Source of the DNA: Erythrocercus mccallii
Lineage: Eukaryota > Chordata > Aves > Passeriformes > Dicruridae
NCBI GenBank assembly: GCA_013397435.1
Contig: VZRG01000007.1
Coordinates: forward strand, 1,861,576-1,925,575
DNA length: 64,000 bases
Reading direction: 5' to 3'
Of the stretch, positions 24,013 through 34,770 are shown one piece after another. The stretch's first letter is position 1, and each line of letters begins with the position of its first letter. The notes under the pieces were generated by a model. The model did no database searches, had not been told where the DNA came from, and saw only the letters and a list, made by a program, of their open reading frames with translations. Both the position numbers and the translations under genes were made by a program.

Positions 24013-24135
24013 AGTAAGGGGGAACTAGATGATGCCCTAGCTGAACAAGAAGTAGATGCACCCCCTGATCCTAATTTGAAGGCTCACCGCGACCTAAAGA
24101 ACTGTACTGATATGGGGATGGGGAAGGGAGGCTGA
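24013..24135 (+). other. 40-codon stop-free frame in LTR copy 2, unassigned
   Basis: From agt at 24013 to a TGA at 24133-24135 one frame stays open and is acidic and proline-containing (DDALAEQEVDAPPDPN). There is no in-frame ATG at its start, an upstream stop lies close by, and there is no counterpart in copy 1. It may be a scrap of internal coding sequence carried into the LTR region or chance. No function is claimed. Confidence 0.2.
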
Positions 24136-24298
24136 CCGAGAGAGAGAGTTTCCGGGTGTTCCCATGAGGAAAAGAACTCGGCACCTGCAGCTGCGGTGTG
24201 CAGTTCAGGAGCAGTCCTGCACACCTCGTGATTCCTCTGGGTTGTTACAGCAACGTGGGCAAACCTCGTCGGGCTTCCCCCATGCAGATGATCTCTTT

Positions 24299-24322
24299 AA
24301 TAAAGGGCTGAATATTAATAAA
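24299..24322 (+). terminator. Double polyadenylation signal of LTR copy 2
   Basis: AATAAA occurs at 24299-24304 and 24317-24322, 18 bp apart, with the first starting 45 bp before the terminal CA. The arrangement is the same as in copy 1, which supports the chosen 3' boundaries of both elements. Confidence 0.65.
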
Positions 24323-24521
24323 AGCATTCGCCCTGTTCTTTTCAATTTTTACTCTTTAAATAAACTTATTTTCTTCTGCAGAATAATAGCTAACTCTTCT
24401 TAGGAAACACTTCTGCTGCCACAAATTTAGAAGACCATGCCCTGGCTTTGACACCAAACAAACAAAACACCAGAAACCCACAAAATAAAATGTGAACACT
24501 GAACAGGAGGATTTCTTCCAC

Positions 24522-24536
24522 TTTTTTTTTTTTTTT
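24522..24536. repeat. Poly-T tract (15 nt)
   Basis: An uninterrupted run of T. Low complexity. Confidence 0.8.
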
Positions 24537-26731
24537 CAAAGAATTCTAAGAAAGGCTGAAAAGTCAATTAAGTTACTTCCATCTAAGTAGTCTTAACGTA
24601 TTTCAAATATACCAAGTTTGTATGTTTGATCATTGTTTCCCCTACAGCTCACAGAAATTGAAGTTGTTCAATTTCTATTAATCATTTCCAGGTAGCAGCA
24701 GAGCATTTCTACTGCTTTCAAATTCTAGTTCCGAGTGAAAGAGAAGTCATGTGCTCTCACTCAAAAAACAATAACCTTGTCAAGGCACCTTTTGTGCCTG
24801 ATTTGTAAAATCTAAAATGCTGACTCTGGTCAGCACATCAGCATGCAAAATTGAGTGATTGCACTACAACTTAAAACCAAGAAAATGCTCCACTGGAGAA
24901 CTGCTATTGCTCAGAACTAGACAAAACATGAGTATTATCCTTGCCACTTAAAAATACCCAAACCCCCAATAATTTTAAGATAAATTTTACACTAGAGAGC
25001 AGTGAAAGATCAATGACTATTAGTTAGACAAGACTCTTATTTATTTTTTCTAAATCAAAACTTCAAGTTACCAGGTTTGTTAAGGTTCCCAAACATGATC
25101 TCAGGTATTTCAATTTAATTAATTTTCAATTAGTTTTTCACTATTTCAATCCAGCTATTGCCTCCTGTGTTCTCGCTTTACACATTACCAATTCACAAAA
25201 ATAATAAACTTTTATTGATTAGACAAAAAAATTACTTTTTGAAAATTACAACATTTTTCCATGTATCAAAGTATGTATTACAAAACAAAAATTATTTTTA
25301 TTTCTGATGTCCAAGAACTAGGATGAAGGCCCTGCCCACCAAGAAGACTCAGTGAAAGAAAAATCAGGATTCAGCCATTTTTTCTCTATAATAATCCAAC
25401 TGTAACTCTGACTAAAAAATATATTTGGAAGTTTTTAGTAATCCAAAGTTTCTGCAAGCAGGAGGGAAAATCCCCACATTGATTTCTTAAAGTCATTTTA
25501 ACAAGATCATGAAAGTGAGGGTTTTAAGACATTAACACAAACATTGTCATTCTAGTCCCTAATATTTTTAGCGGTGTGACTTCAAGAAAAAATATATATA
25601 AAAGCTAAAAATTAATTTTTTTTTCCCATGGCAGTCCAACCAAGTGAAAAAAGCAAAATTAAACAAATGGAGTTTTAACTCAGTGTTCAGCATCAGAACT
25701 TTGGGAATCATTTCAATATTGTAAAATCATATGAACAACATTGACATGGAGACTTTAGAGAAAACACATTATTTAAAATATGTAGGTAAGAAAACTAGAA
25801 AAGTTGATTACTCTGTATGTATTTGCTAAATTAGTTAGGGCTTTATACCCTAGCTGAGCAACTTAAATAAAAATAAAACATTATTTATTCTTGTAAAATC
25901 CTGAAATGTGCTGGTAGGAGGAAACCAAAAGATTTTAACTACTTGATCAACCTATGAAGGTTTCCATAGTTCCTAGAAATCCATTTACACAGACCAAGAA
26001 GTGTAATTCTTTAACAAATTGCTAATAAAGAGGAGGAAAACATGGAATAAATTTAAAGATAATATTTATTTAATAAATTAGTAATTAAAAATCAAATACA
26101 GCAAAGATAAGATTTAAAAAGTAATTTGATTTTCAACATAATTACTTCTGATCTTTCAGGAAACTAAAACATGAGCAAACCTGTCTTCCTTGACCTTTCT
26201 GACATCTGAATTCTGGAATTCATTCTGTCATCTGTGAGGCTGGAAATGAAATGCTGCATTTGATCATCTGCATCCAACAGTATATCAAGCAGAAGATAAA
26301 ATAAGAAAACAAGGTCTATTTATTGCCCACTGTGATTGAGCTGGGGAAGTATAAAAACAAGAGCCTGGTTTTATACACAATGTGAACACACATACATACA
26401 CAGAACACAGAAAGACCTCAAACAAAGGTACCTTTAATTCAGGCAAATTTTATAGTGTTTAATTTGGGTTATTTGTATATTATAAAAAAGGTAACTGAAA
26501 TGATAAAAAATTCAATGGCACAGAAAAAGCATGAAGAAACTGAAAGTCCACTTCCTTATGGTGGGCCCCCTTCAAATATTACTGAAATGCATATAAAAAA
26601 TCCACTGCATTCTGCTTTCATGGCATACCAAAATACTTAAAAATAACTTCTTGAGGTTACAAGAAATAGATAATTATAGGTATGAAATGAATTATTTCAG
26701 TTTTCTTAATCAAAATATAGTTATAGATAAT

Positions 26732-26774
26732 GATAATAATAAAAATAAATTATTATTATTAATAATAATAAAAT
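26732..26774. repeat. (AAT/ATT)n microsatellite with palindrome
   Basis: Units of aat on the left switch to tta and back to aat. The centre, 26750-26771, is a perfect 22-bp palindrome (ttattattatt then aataataataa) that could fold as a cruciform. Confidence 0.8.
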
Positions 26775-28389
26775 CAAGTAATTATTTTTCCTATTGAGAC
26801 ATCTTATACTTTTATTGGTTCTTTAAATTTAAAGGAGAACTGAGGCAATAACTGATCATTTTTTCAAAGGCAGAAAAATGTAAACTGCTCATGCACAGAC
26901 CAGTCATCTCTCTAAGGTTACTCAGTTCCCATTTAATTTTCCCTCCATATTAATTTCAGCATTTTTTGTTCTTACTGGGATGGCTTCATCTATCATCTAC
27001 TGATCAACAGCTGTCCCTTATGCAAAAATCAGCAAAACAGGTGATAAAACTAAGTTGCTAAAAACAATTAGGTTTTTTCCTTTCCCCTATTTGAGCAAAT
27101 CTCTTTGAAAAAGAAACTTCTTTACCATTTGCCTTCAAAAACACATAAATATTATGTCTGCACTTATCTCAGGATTTCATGTCATGAGTTTAATCAGTTG
27201 CAGGTGTCTTGTGTAACTTGACACGGTATGTTATCTATTTGCAATAAATTATTATTAATGCTACAGATTTCTGAAGTCTTTGGGAGTTATCTGTTTATTT
27301 TGAAAATTCAAATACTTTATTAGGTTATTGAAATTATCTTCATCCTATTAGACTGTAAAACTGATATTCTTTAGAAAGTGCAAGTCTAATTATAGAGAAT
27401 GGAGAACAAAATTACTTAATTCATTTGGCAAGCCCTTAAATATCACACAAAATCGCTCTTATCATGAAAAATAAAAATGTCAAATCCTGATGGATAACCA
27501 GATAGTGAATGATGGGTAGTTTTTATGTTTGGACACTTGAATGCTATAATAGGCTGAATCTGAGCAAATTAGGCATAGAATATACTGTGCCAGCAGAAGA
27601 ATGAAGTATTATTGAGGAATATGGTTAAAAAAAAAGGTATTTTCACACAGAATCAACCTGGTGGCTTGAAATGTCAGAGACTGTGAAGCTGGTTCACTAC
27701 TGTCTATTTTACCAGATTTAGTAGTATTATATTAGAAGAAATTGAGTGCAAAACACTGAATGAGACACCCCTACACAGCAGGTTATGACACGTGCCTTGC
27801 AGAGGTATAAGATGCAGGGGGCTGGAAAAACATTTCAGATTTATAAAAGAAATATGGATGACCTGAGTATAGGTGAGGTTTTCAGACAAAAAATAAATAA
27901 ATTCAGTTTATATACAAACCAGTAGAATTCAGTTGTATATTAAGTAGATATACTTAAGCCAGATGCATTTCTCTATTCCTTTTTGTATCTATAAAGGTGC
28001 ATGGATGAATACAGCAAGGTCAATGTACAGAAATAAGTCATAAAAACTTGACACACAACTGTCAGATGAGCTAGCAGTGACTACAAATGAGGAATGCATG
28101 TGCAAATATGTAAGGATGGCTTAAATTTTTTCATCTAGTATAAAAAATTTGCACTTCATAGGAAACTACTATTTGGAAGTGTGTATCGAATTCCCAGAAG
28201 TAATCTGGACAGTTTTTTTCTCCCAAAGTTGCATGAACCAAGATGAGAACGCATAAGAGCATAAGCATTCCATTCCAATATAATCACTGGAACAGTGTTT
28301 GTATCAAGCCTGTTAGTCTTTTCAATATCATTTATTCAGGTCAAAATTTACTAATTACATGAGCAATTTCTTTATATGGTTGTTAATTA

Positions 28390-28404
28390 TTTTTTTTTTT
28401 TTTT
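28390..28404. repeat. Poly-T tract
   Basis: An uninterrupted run of about 15 T. Low complexity. Confidence 0.8.
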
Positions 28405-29686
28405 GCTTTTATCCATGGAAAACTGATATCTGGAAGCAAGATCTAGTATTACTCTCTTTGTAAAAGAACGTATAGAAAATCTTCAGGCCATTACAAGTAA
28501 GAGCCCCAGACAGGCTGTGTGTGAGCACACACTTCACACCATTACCAGTAGAACATTTTCTCACATGCAGATGTCTCACAGGTTTCCATGCAGAGGCCAA
28601 AGTGGATGAACTCAATCACACAGGTTTGGTCAGGTTGGTTTGTAACAGCAGAAGTATGAAGACCTAGTATTCAACTCAAAAATGGGAGAGCTGGCACAAA
28701 ATATTACTGTAGTTTGCACATTAGTTTGTATTTGCTGACTGCCTCAGGGAGCCCAGCAGACACCTGTCCTGACAGCAAAGTTAACACAGCTTGTGCTGAG
28801 CAGTGATTTATTGCTTTTAGCGACAAACGTTTAAAACTGCCCTTTAGTTATTTTAAGTATCAGCAACTTAGCTGAAAGCTCTTTCCAACTTGCACAGCTC
28901 AAGAAACCCCATGAGAACTTTCTAAGGTTGGACTTGTTCCAAAACTCCCAAGGAAGAAGCTAAGCTTTCATAGATACGCATGAGTTTTAACTCCATAATA
29001 ATTCTTCCTTCATAAATGCTGTGCTCATCATCCATGCTACTAAAAATAGCATATGCAACCCTTTTTTACTTTTGGCAATTATGTACTGTGTAACTATATT
29101 TAACAGAGAAAGGAGCCTGCAGAGGAATGCTTGCACAATGAGGTATATATAAAGCGACTGAATGATCAAATTGCTTGTTTCAAGAGTATAAATATTTTAT
29201 GTTTCCTGCCAAGAAGTGTTCAGTAGAAGTTGTTTTCCCTTGAAGTCTGGGTGACTTTTGCAAACTCCTGCCACATTCTAGCAAAGTTGAATGTGACAAG
29301 AGACATGTATTACTTTTGTAAATGAAAAGTGCCTAGCTACCCGCAGGCTCTCCTGAGCAGAGTGTTTGTTACAGATGATTCAGTAAAAGCGAAATAAGCT
29401 GAGGGGAGCAGCTGTTCACACTGACAAAAATGCCATGCACCATTCATATTTTTAGGTGAATATTTTAAGGCAATAGTAGGAAGCATTTCTGTTGGTGGCT
29501 ACTTTATTTTCTCTCCAATAAATGCATTTTTTGAATACACTCAAAAGAGTCCAATCTTCCTATATGGAAGTGTGCTCAGAGGCAGTCACTGCAGCTGCTC
29601 CAACACTTCTGTCCCAATTGCTTTTCCTCCTCAATATTGTGTAGGCAGGTCTTCCTCAGAAAATTATTCAAAGAGCATCTTATAGA

Positions 29687-30400
29687 ATGAAAATTATTTG
29701 GGTTGGATTTAAAGATCATCTCGCTCCAACTCCCTCACTACAGGCAGGGACATCTTCCACTGGACCAGGTTGCTCAAGTCCCATCCAGCCTGGCCTTGAA
29801 CACTGCCACAGTTGGGGCATCCACATCTTCTCTGGATAATCTGCTCTAGTGTCTCACCACCCTTTTAGTAAAGAATTTTTTCCTAACATCCAATTTAAAT
29901 GTACTCTCAGTTAAAAACCGTTCCCCTTCATTCTGTCACTACATGTCCTTGTAAAAAAGACCCTCTCAAACTCTCTTGTAGGCTCCCTTTAACTACTGAA
30001 AGTCCGTAATAAGGTCACCCCAGAGCCTTCTCATCTCCAGCTGAACATCCTCGACTCTCTCAGTTTTTTCTCATAGGAGAGATGCTCCAGTTCTCTAAGC
30101 ACCTTTATATCTCTCCCCTGGACTATCTTGGACAAATCTGTGTCTTTCCTGTGCTGAGAATGGACAGAGAACTCCAAGTGAAACAGAGGTGCAGAGTCCC
30201 CTCTTTGCCCTGCTGCCCACACTGTTTTGGATGCAGGTCAGGACATGTTTGTCTGTCTGGGCTGTGAACACACATGTCCAGGTCATGTCCAGCCCCTTAT
30301 CTACCAATACTCCTAAGTCCTTCTCCCCAGGGCAACTCTCACTCATTCCAAGCCTGTATTGATACATGGAATGATAAGTGTGCAACTCCCCCACTGTAGG
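29687..30400 (-). mobile_element. CR1 LINE 3' fragment, minus strand
   Basis: This is the reverse complement of the CR1 3' UTR and the C-terminal end of ORF2. Diagnostic stretches include ttgggttggatttaaagatc (29698-29717), accaggttgctcaagtccca (29764-29783), ggccttgaacactgccacag (about 29791-29810), 'agagccttctcatctccagc' (about 30022-30041) and 'ctaagtccttctccccaggg' (about 30311-30330). The 5' end is truncated at about 30,400, the usual outcome of incomplete reverse transcription. It differs from the plus-strand CR1 at 1.1-3.8 kb, so it is an independent insertion. It is non-coding; the open frames on either strand here are CR1 shadow. Confidence 0.92.
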
Positions 30401-31034
30401 AAATAATTTACTGAGATACATGCATATAGAGGCTTCACAAACATGTTCTGTAACCAATACTTTTGGGTCCCTTTATAACACAACAGACTTCTAACAACTC
30501 AAAGCCTGCTAAAAGAGATTTTCTTCCAAACTGCTGTGGTTCTTCAAAGTAGCAAAAATGATCCATGCACAGGTAACAAGAGATTGAGAAGAAAGGAAAC
30601 ATACAGGCATTGATGAGATGCTACCAGTCACCTAGCCAAGAGAATAATTTAGATTGAAGAATTCTAAAATATCTGTAATCTGAGATCAAATATATTCTCT
30701 TCCACTCCAGATGGTGAAGTTTTAAGTTAAATGGAAATGATAGCTGATTGTGGCACTCTTTTCCCCAGAAAACACAAACAGAACTATAATCAAAGTACTT
30801 CTATGTGTAAGTTTTATGAAGAATTATACAACATGAGATACTCTAACTATTCTTATTAATCACAATAATGGGTGTGTAGGTAGGAGGGGGTGTTTGAAAT
30901 AGTTAGCAGTATTCAAATTACATAACAAACTCCAGATAAAAGGATTTAAAAAGCAAGGGAAAGTGCCTAAGAGCAGTACTTTCACAATGTAAGTAGAATC
31001 TTAAAATACACCTTCCTGAACTGCTAATCAACCA

Positions 31035-31050
31035 GATTGATTAATCAATC
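31035..31050. repeat. Perfect 16-bp palindrome GATTGATTAATCAATC
   Basis: The sequence equals its own reverse complement. It carries TGATTAATCA in the centre and ATTGATTA on each strand, resembling paired homeodomain-type (TAAT/TGAT) sites. Binding is not shown by sequence alone. Confidence 0.85.
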
Positions 31051-32268
31051 GTGAATGTAAAAGGCATTATTTTCTGGAAGAATACAACAGAACTAGGAAT
31101 CCAGAACACAAGTTCTAATCCTACCTTTTATTTACTTTTCTAGGGTCAAATCAGTTTCACATCTCTGGATTTGCCTTTATTAATAAATAGTTAATAGATT
31201 ATTACTATGCTGGTGTGGCTTTGGATGAATGCAGCTAGTCATCTTTCAAGCAACAGCCATCTTTTGGAGATGGAATGGGTCAGATGTCATTTCACAACCT
31301 GTGTGGCTGGTGTACTTGAGCAGCTAAGAGAGTATGGCTGTGTGGACAAGGGGGTGTTGGATGCCAGGGGGCCTTATTGCTTACAGAGCCTACAGATACA
31401 TTTAGTTCATCTGAAACAAACAGTGCTTCTGCATTCTGTTTTTCCGTGTGTACAAGTGGATATTTAAAGATGTGTAGCTGACAGGAGAACTTGTGTTTGC
31501 ATAACCTTTGGAAGTGGAAGGAGCTCTAAAAGCAATAAGACTGTATTGGGCAAACAAAGAATAACGAGAAAGAACAGAGAGTTGAAGAACTGCACCTTGT
31601 ATGTAAACAAAAGGTGTTCTGGGATATAAGGCATTTTCCCAAGCATAGCTAAATAAAAATTCAAACAGAAGATAAATCAAGGAAACATGATTTACTTTAT
31701 GTATAAATTAAAGATTTTTTTGAAATCTTTCTTTTTCTTGTCAGTTTGATCATTTGATCAACTGCCTTACAACGTTTTACACTATTTCACACATATTCTA
31801 CCAAGTTCAAAGGACTGTAGCTCTGGAATGGCATAGATCAGGCTCATAAGACTGTGAAGTGGGCTTTATGAGTAGGATAGACAAAACATTAGCTTGATGC
31901 TTTAGTTAGTCTTGTGCTTTAATTCATTTAGCCTTTCTTCTTACTTTATTTAAAGTGAAGCTAGATAACCAGAAGGGCAGGAGTATAAAATTAGATTAAT
32001 ATTTTAGTTAATGTTACTGTCATATCAGTTTGAAGTTAATATAAATTAAGAAAGAAGCTACATGAAAACACTTCTAATATTTTAATAAACCTACAAAAGT
32101 CATGACACAAACATTTAGATATAATGCTGTGAGCCTGATAAGAGCAGTCTAAGTGTAGGAAAGTGGAGTGTTAAAATGGCTGAGGACACAGTCTACTGCT
32201 TCCAAACATGCAGTTGAGCTATAAGTATTTCTACAATGTCCGTACTAAAATAATTCTAGGGGCAATGA

Positions 32269-32589
32269 CATAACTTTTCTCTCTGGGTTATAAAACTATT
32301 TTTTGGCCAGAGGAGCGAGAGAAGGATCTCCCCCTTACTGTGTTTCAAAACCCAAACTGAATGTGAGATACTGGCAGGGTACAATAACATCATTGGTTTA
32401 ACTCGTTTTTGTTACAGACTAAATATTTTGGGTTTATCTCTATACCTAAGTGGTATTCCTCCCCTTGCAGGCAACGATCTGTGTGAAGAGATTTATCACC
32501 ACTTCAAAGAAAGCTTTCTTCCATACTGCGATTTTGAGACTTCATTAACACAGCAAGCATATTTCAGTTGTTGTCTTAGGAGTTGCTAA
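32269..32589 (+). other. Stop-free 106-codon stretch with acceptor-like site, unassigned
   Basis: The frame is open from just after a TGA at 32266-32268 to a TAA at 32587-32589, with no in-frame ATG that I found. Within it a pyrimidine-rich 'cctccccttgcag' (32459-32470) resembles a 3' splice site, and the text after it reads NDLCEEIYHHFKESF and onward to the stop. I do not recognise it as any protein. A frame this long is not rare in 64 kb, so this is at most a weak candidate for a terminal exon. Confidence 0.15.
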
Positions 32590-34744
32590 TCTCCAAGATT
32601 CATACTGGCTAAGAAATAACAACAGAGCTTAGGTAAGCCACTCAGCAAGGAAGCTGAAATGGCATACACCTTGGGGCATAATTTTATTGTGGAACTGCCA
32701 AGGTATGGCAGAGCTTGATCATTCTATAATTATCCCAAGAAGCGTATGTTTCCAGAAGTCAAGCACAATTCTTAAGTGTTCAATTGCAGTCCTTTATGGA
32801 AAAAACAACAATTATATTACATTTGTCAAGGTGCCAGGGAAAAAAAAGATGCTTTAAATGCAAATTTAGAAAGAAAAAACCAGATGAATGATGCATACAG
32901 AACACAAATTTAGTATTTCAAGGCAGGAGATTAGCAATATCAGGTAAGGCCCTGACATAGGAAAACAAATTGTTTCACTTTCAAAGTCCTACTGTAAGAA
33001 GAATTTCTATGAGTTTTATATTAATCAAGTATTTTCTTCCCATTTTAAACAAGTACCATGCATAAATATTGTGCATGAAAATTCCACTGAATTGTTTAAA
33101 AGAGAATAAAAACGGTAATTTAGATAACCTTTAATTTGATGGAGACCTGAATTGGTCTTGATGATCTAACTGTAACTATAACTACTTAAAAAATTCCATG
33201 AGAAATTCAACAAGTGAAAATATCACAACAAAAAGCAAATTTTATAGGATTTTTTTAAAAATCAATTTTGAATCTCAAGGTAATTATCTAGTTCTGAAAA
33301 TGTTTAAATATTTATTTCTGGGGTAAGTATTTTTGCCATCTACATTCATTTAGAATATAACTTTTTATATTTAGTCCAAGTTTAATTTTAAAAATACAAA
33401 TAGGCTTTTTAAAATATCGTCTTTAAGTTTTTTGTCATGTTATTCAAATGTTTTAATAGAAATTGCAATCCTCCCTCTTTCAACAAAAAACATTATTTGA
33501 AACTTTTCCAGAGTTTTTAATACTCTTTTGAAATTTAAATATTTTCTCTAAAGGCAAATATATGAAAGTGGCTAAAAATGCAATACTTATTGCTTATTAA
33601 TAGGACCTGCAACAAATAGGGTTTTATTACCAGTGTAATGCACCAAATCACTCTCTATACTAACAAGTTGAAATAAAGTGGATTGCCTATGGGTATACGT
33701 TTCTCTATTCAGTTGTCACATCAAGTGACAAAGGAATGTATGTGCTCATGCAATACTTCAGAAGATTCTTTTACTTTTCTTTTTTTTTAACAGAATTAAG
33801 AGGAGTCATTGAAGCAGTACAAGACAGGAGAAAATTGAATTTTGTGCTCTGGAATAATGCATGTGGTTTTCAGTGTGACAGTCAAAGCTGTAACAGGAAA
33901 AGCAGGAAGCATAAAATCTTGATTAGACTGAAAGAAAAACAAAAGAAGTGATAAGCCATTATAATTTAGATTTTCTGTACAAGAGATGAAAAAATCATCT
34001 GCTCAAGTCTCAATAGATGGAGATATAAGCAATCCTGAGCTAAACTGAACAAAAAGTTTGATTTATTAGAAGCAACATTTGACCCATGGCCATTATAGCC
34101 ACCTTTGGGGAGAACATGGGATAATGTTACTGTGTTCCTGCAGAGAAATGTTATGGTTCCTTCAGAAAATTATTCATGTCATCCCTGTATTTTATTCCAA
34201 AAGGCAAAAACTACTGCCTCAAAGACACTTTAAACTGAAGGGAAGTCAGAATATGTGTCTATTGTAGTCCAGTATTCCCCAGTGTTTAATTCCCAGTCTT
34301 ACAGTTCCTTAAATTAAAGATGCTGCAGGAGTTTCCAGAGGCTGAGAAGGAACCAGTGGGTTTCCCAAATCCCTGAAATCTCAGCAAGTTTGCCAAGAAT
34401 GGTCAATAGACAAGTAAGGCAAGACTCATTCATATTTGTAGTCTATGCTTGAGAATATTAATACACTGATTTGAGTGTGATCTTGTGCCTGCCTCTCATT
34501 CTCTGCGCCAGCCTTCTGCAAAATCACTACTCATCACCTTACAGACCTGATTCATTACACATGCCTGTACCAATTAGACCTTATCTTTTATGTATGTGTA
34601 TATAAAAAAACTTTATATGAGATGAAAGGCACTGAGATAGTTTGTCAAAAAATCCTTAAACATATGAAAAAGATTGAAGAGATGGCAATACTTAGGTGAA
34701 ATTCACCTCTGGAAGTCATGCAACTACTGAGAAATAAATAAAAC

Positions 34745-34770
34745 TATATATATATATACATATATGTATG
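34745..34770. repeat. (TA)n microsatellite
   Basis: Alternating TA units, interrupted near the end by cata and gta. Confidence 0.85.

Larger units (their letters stand above)
23220..24344 (+). mobile_element. LTR-like element, copy 2
   Basis: It starts TGTTATGAATGAATCCTCGG (copy 1: TGTTATGGACGAACTCTCGG) and ends TTCTTTTCA. It shares collinear blocks with copy 1: aagcgggctt..cacagg (about 23505), the 19-bp block at 23676-23694, gggagtgca (23738), gaatgtta (about 23806), gcaacgtggg (about 24250) and the AATAAA-rich 3' end. It differs in the 5' half by many substitutions and in the 3' half by having about 300 bp in place of the tRNA-like insert. No clear target duplication: TTAT before and ATTT after. 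No viral coding region is attached. It belongs to the same superfamily of LTRs as copy 1 but probably to a different subfamily or age. Confidence 0.7.
24345..29686. other. AT-rich, no gene or element recognised
   Basis: About 5.3 kb without a defensible gene; open frames are at most 79 codons. It contains T-rich tracts and one (ATT/AAT) repeat with a perfect palindrome, listed separately. Confidence 0.5.

Noticed and set aside
21901..24344. A single internally deleted provirus with two LTRs
   Set aside because: No primer binding site after copy 1, no polypurine tract before copy 2, the copies differ strongly, and TTAG flanks copy 1 alone.
30095..30457. 120-codon minus-strand frame as a gene
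   Set aside because: It lies in the C-terminal part of CR1 ORF2 (SCPGEKDLGVLVDKGL-type text) and is part of the truncated LINE.
33736..33951. Possible exon after a tttttttttaacag acceptor-like site at 33794
   Set aside because: The frame is Lys/Arg/Asn-rich and short, has no recognisable domain, and T-rich tracts followed by AG are common here.
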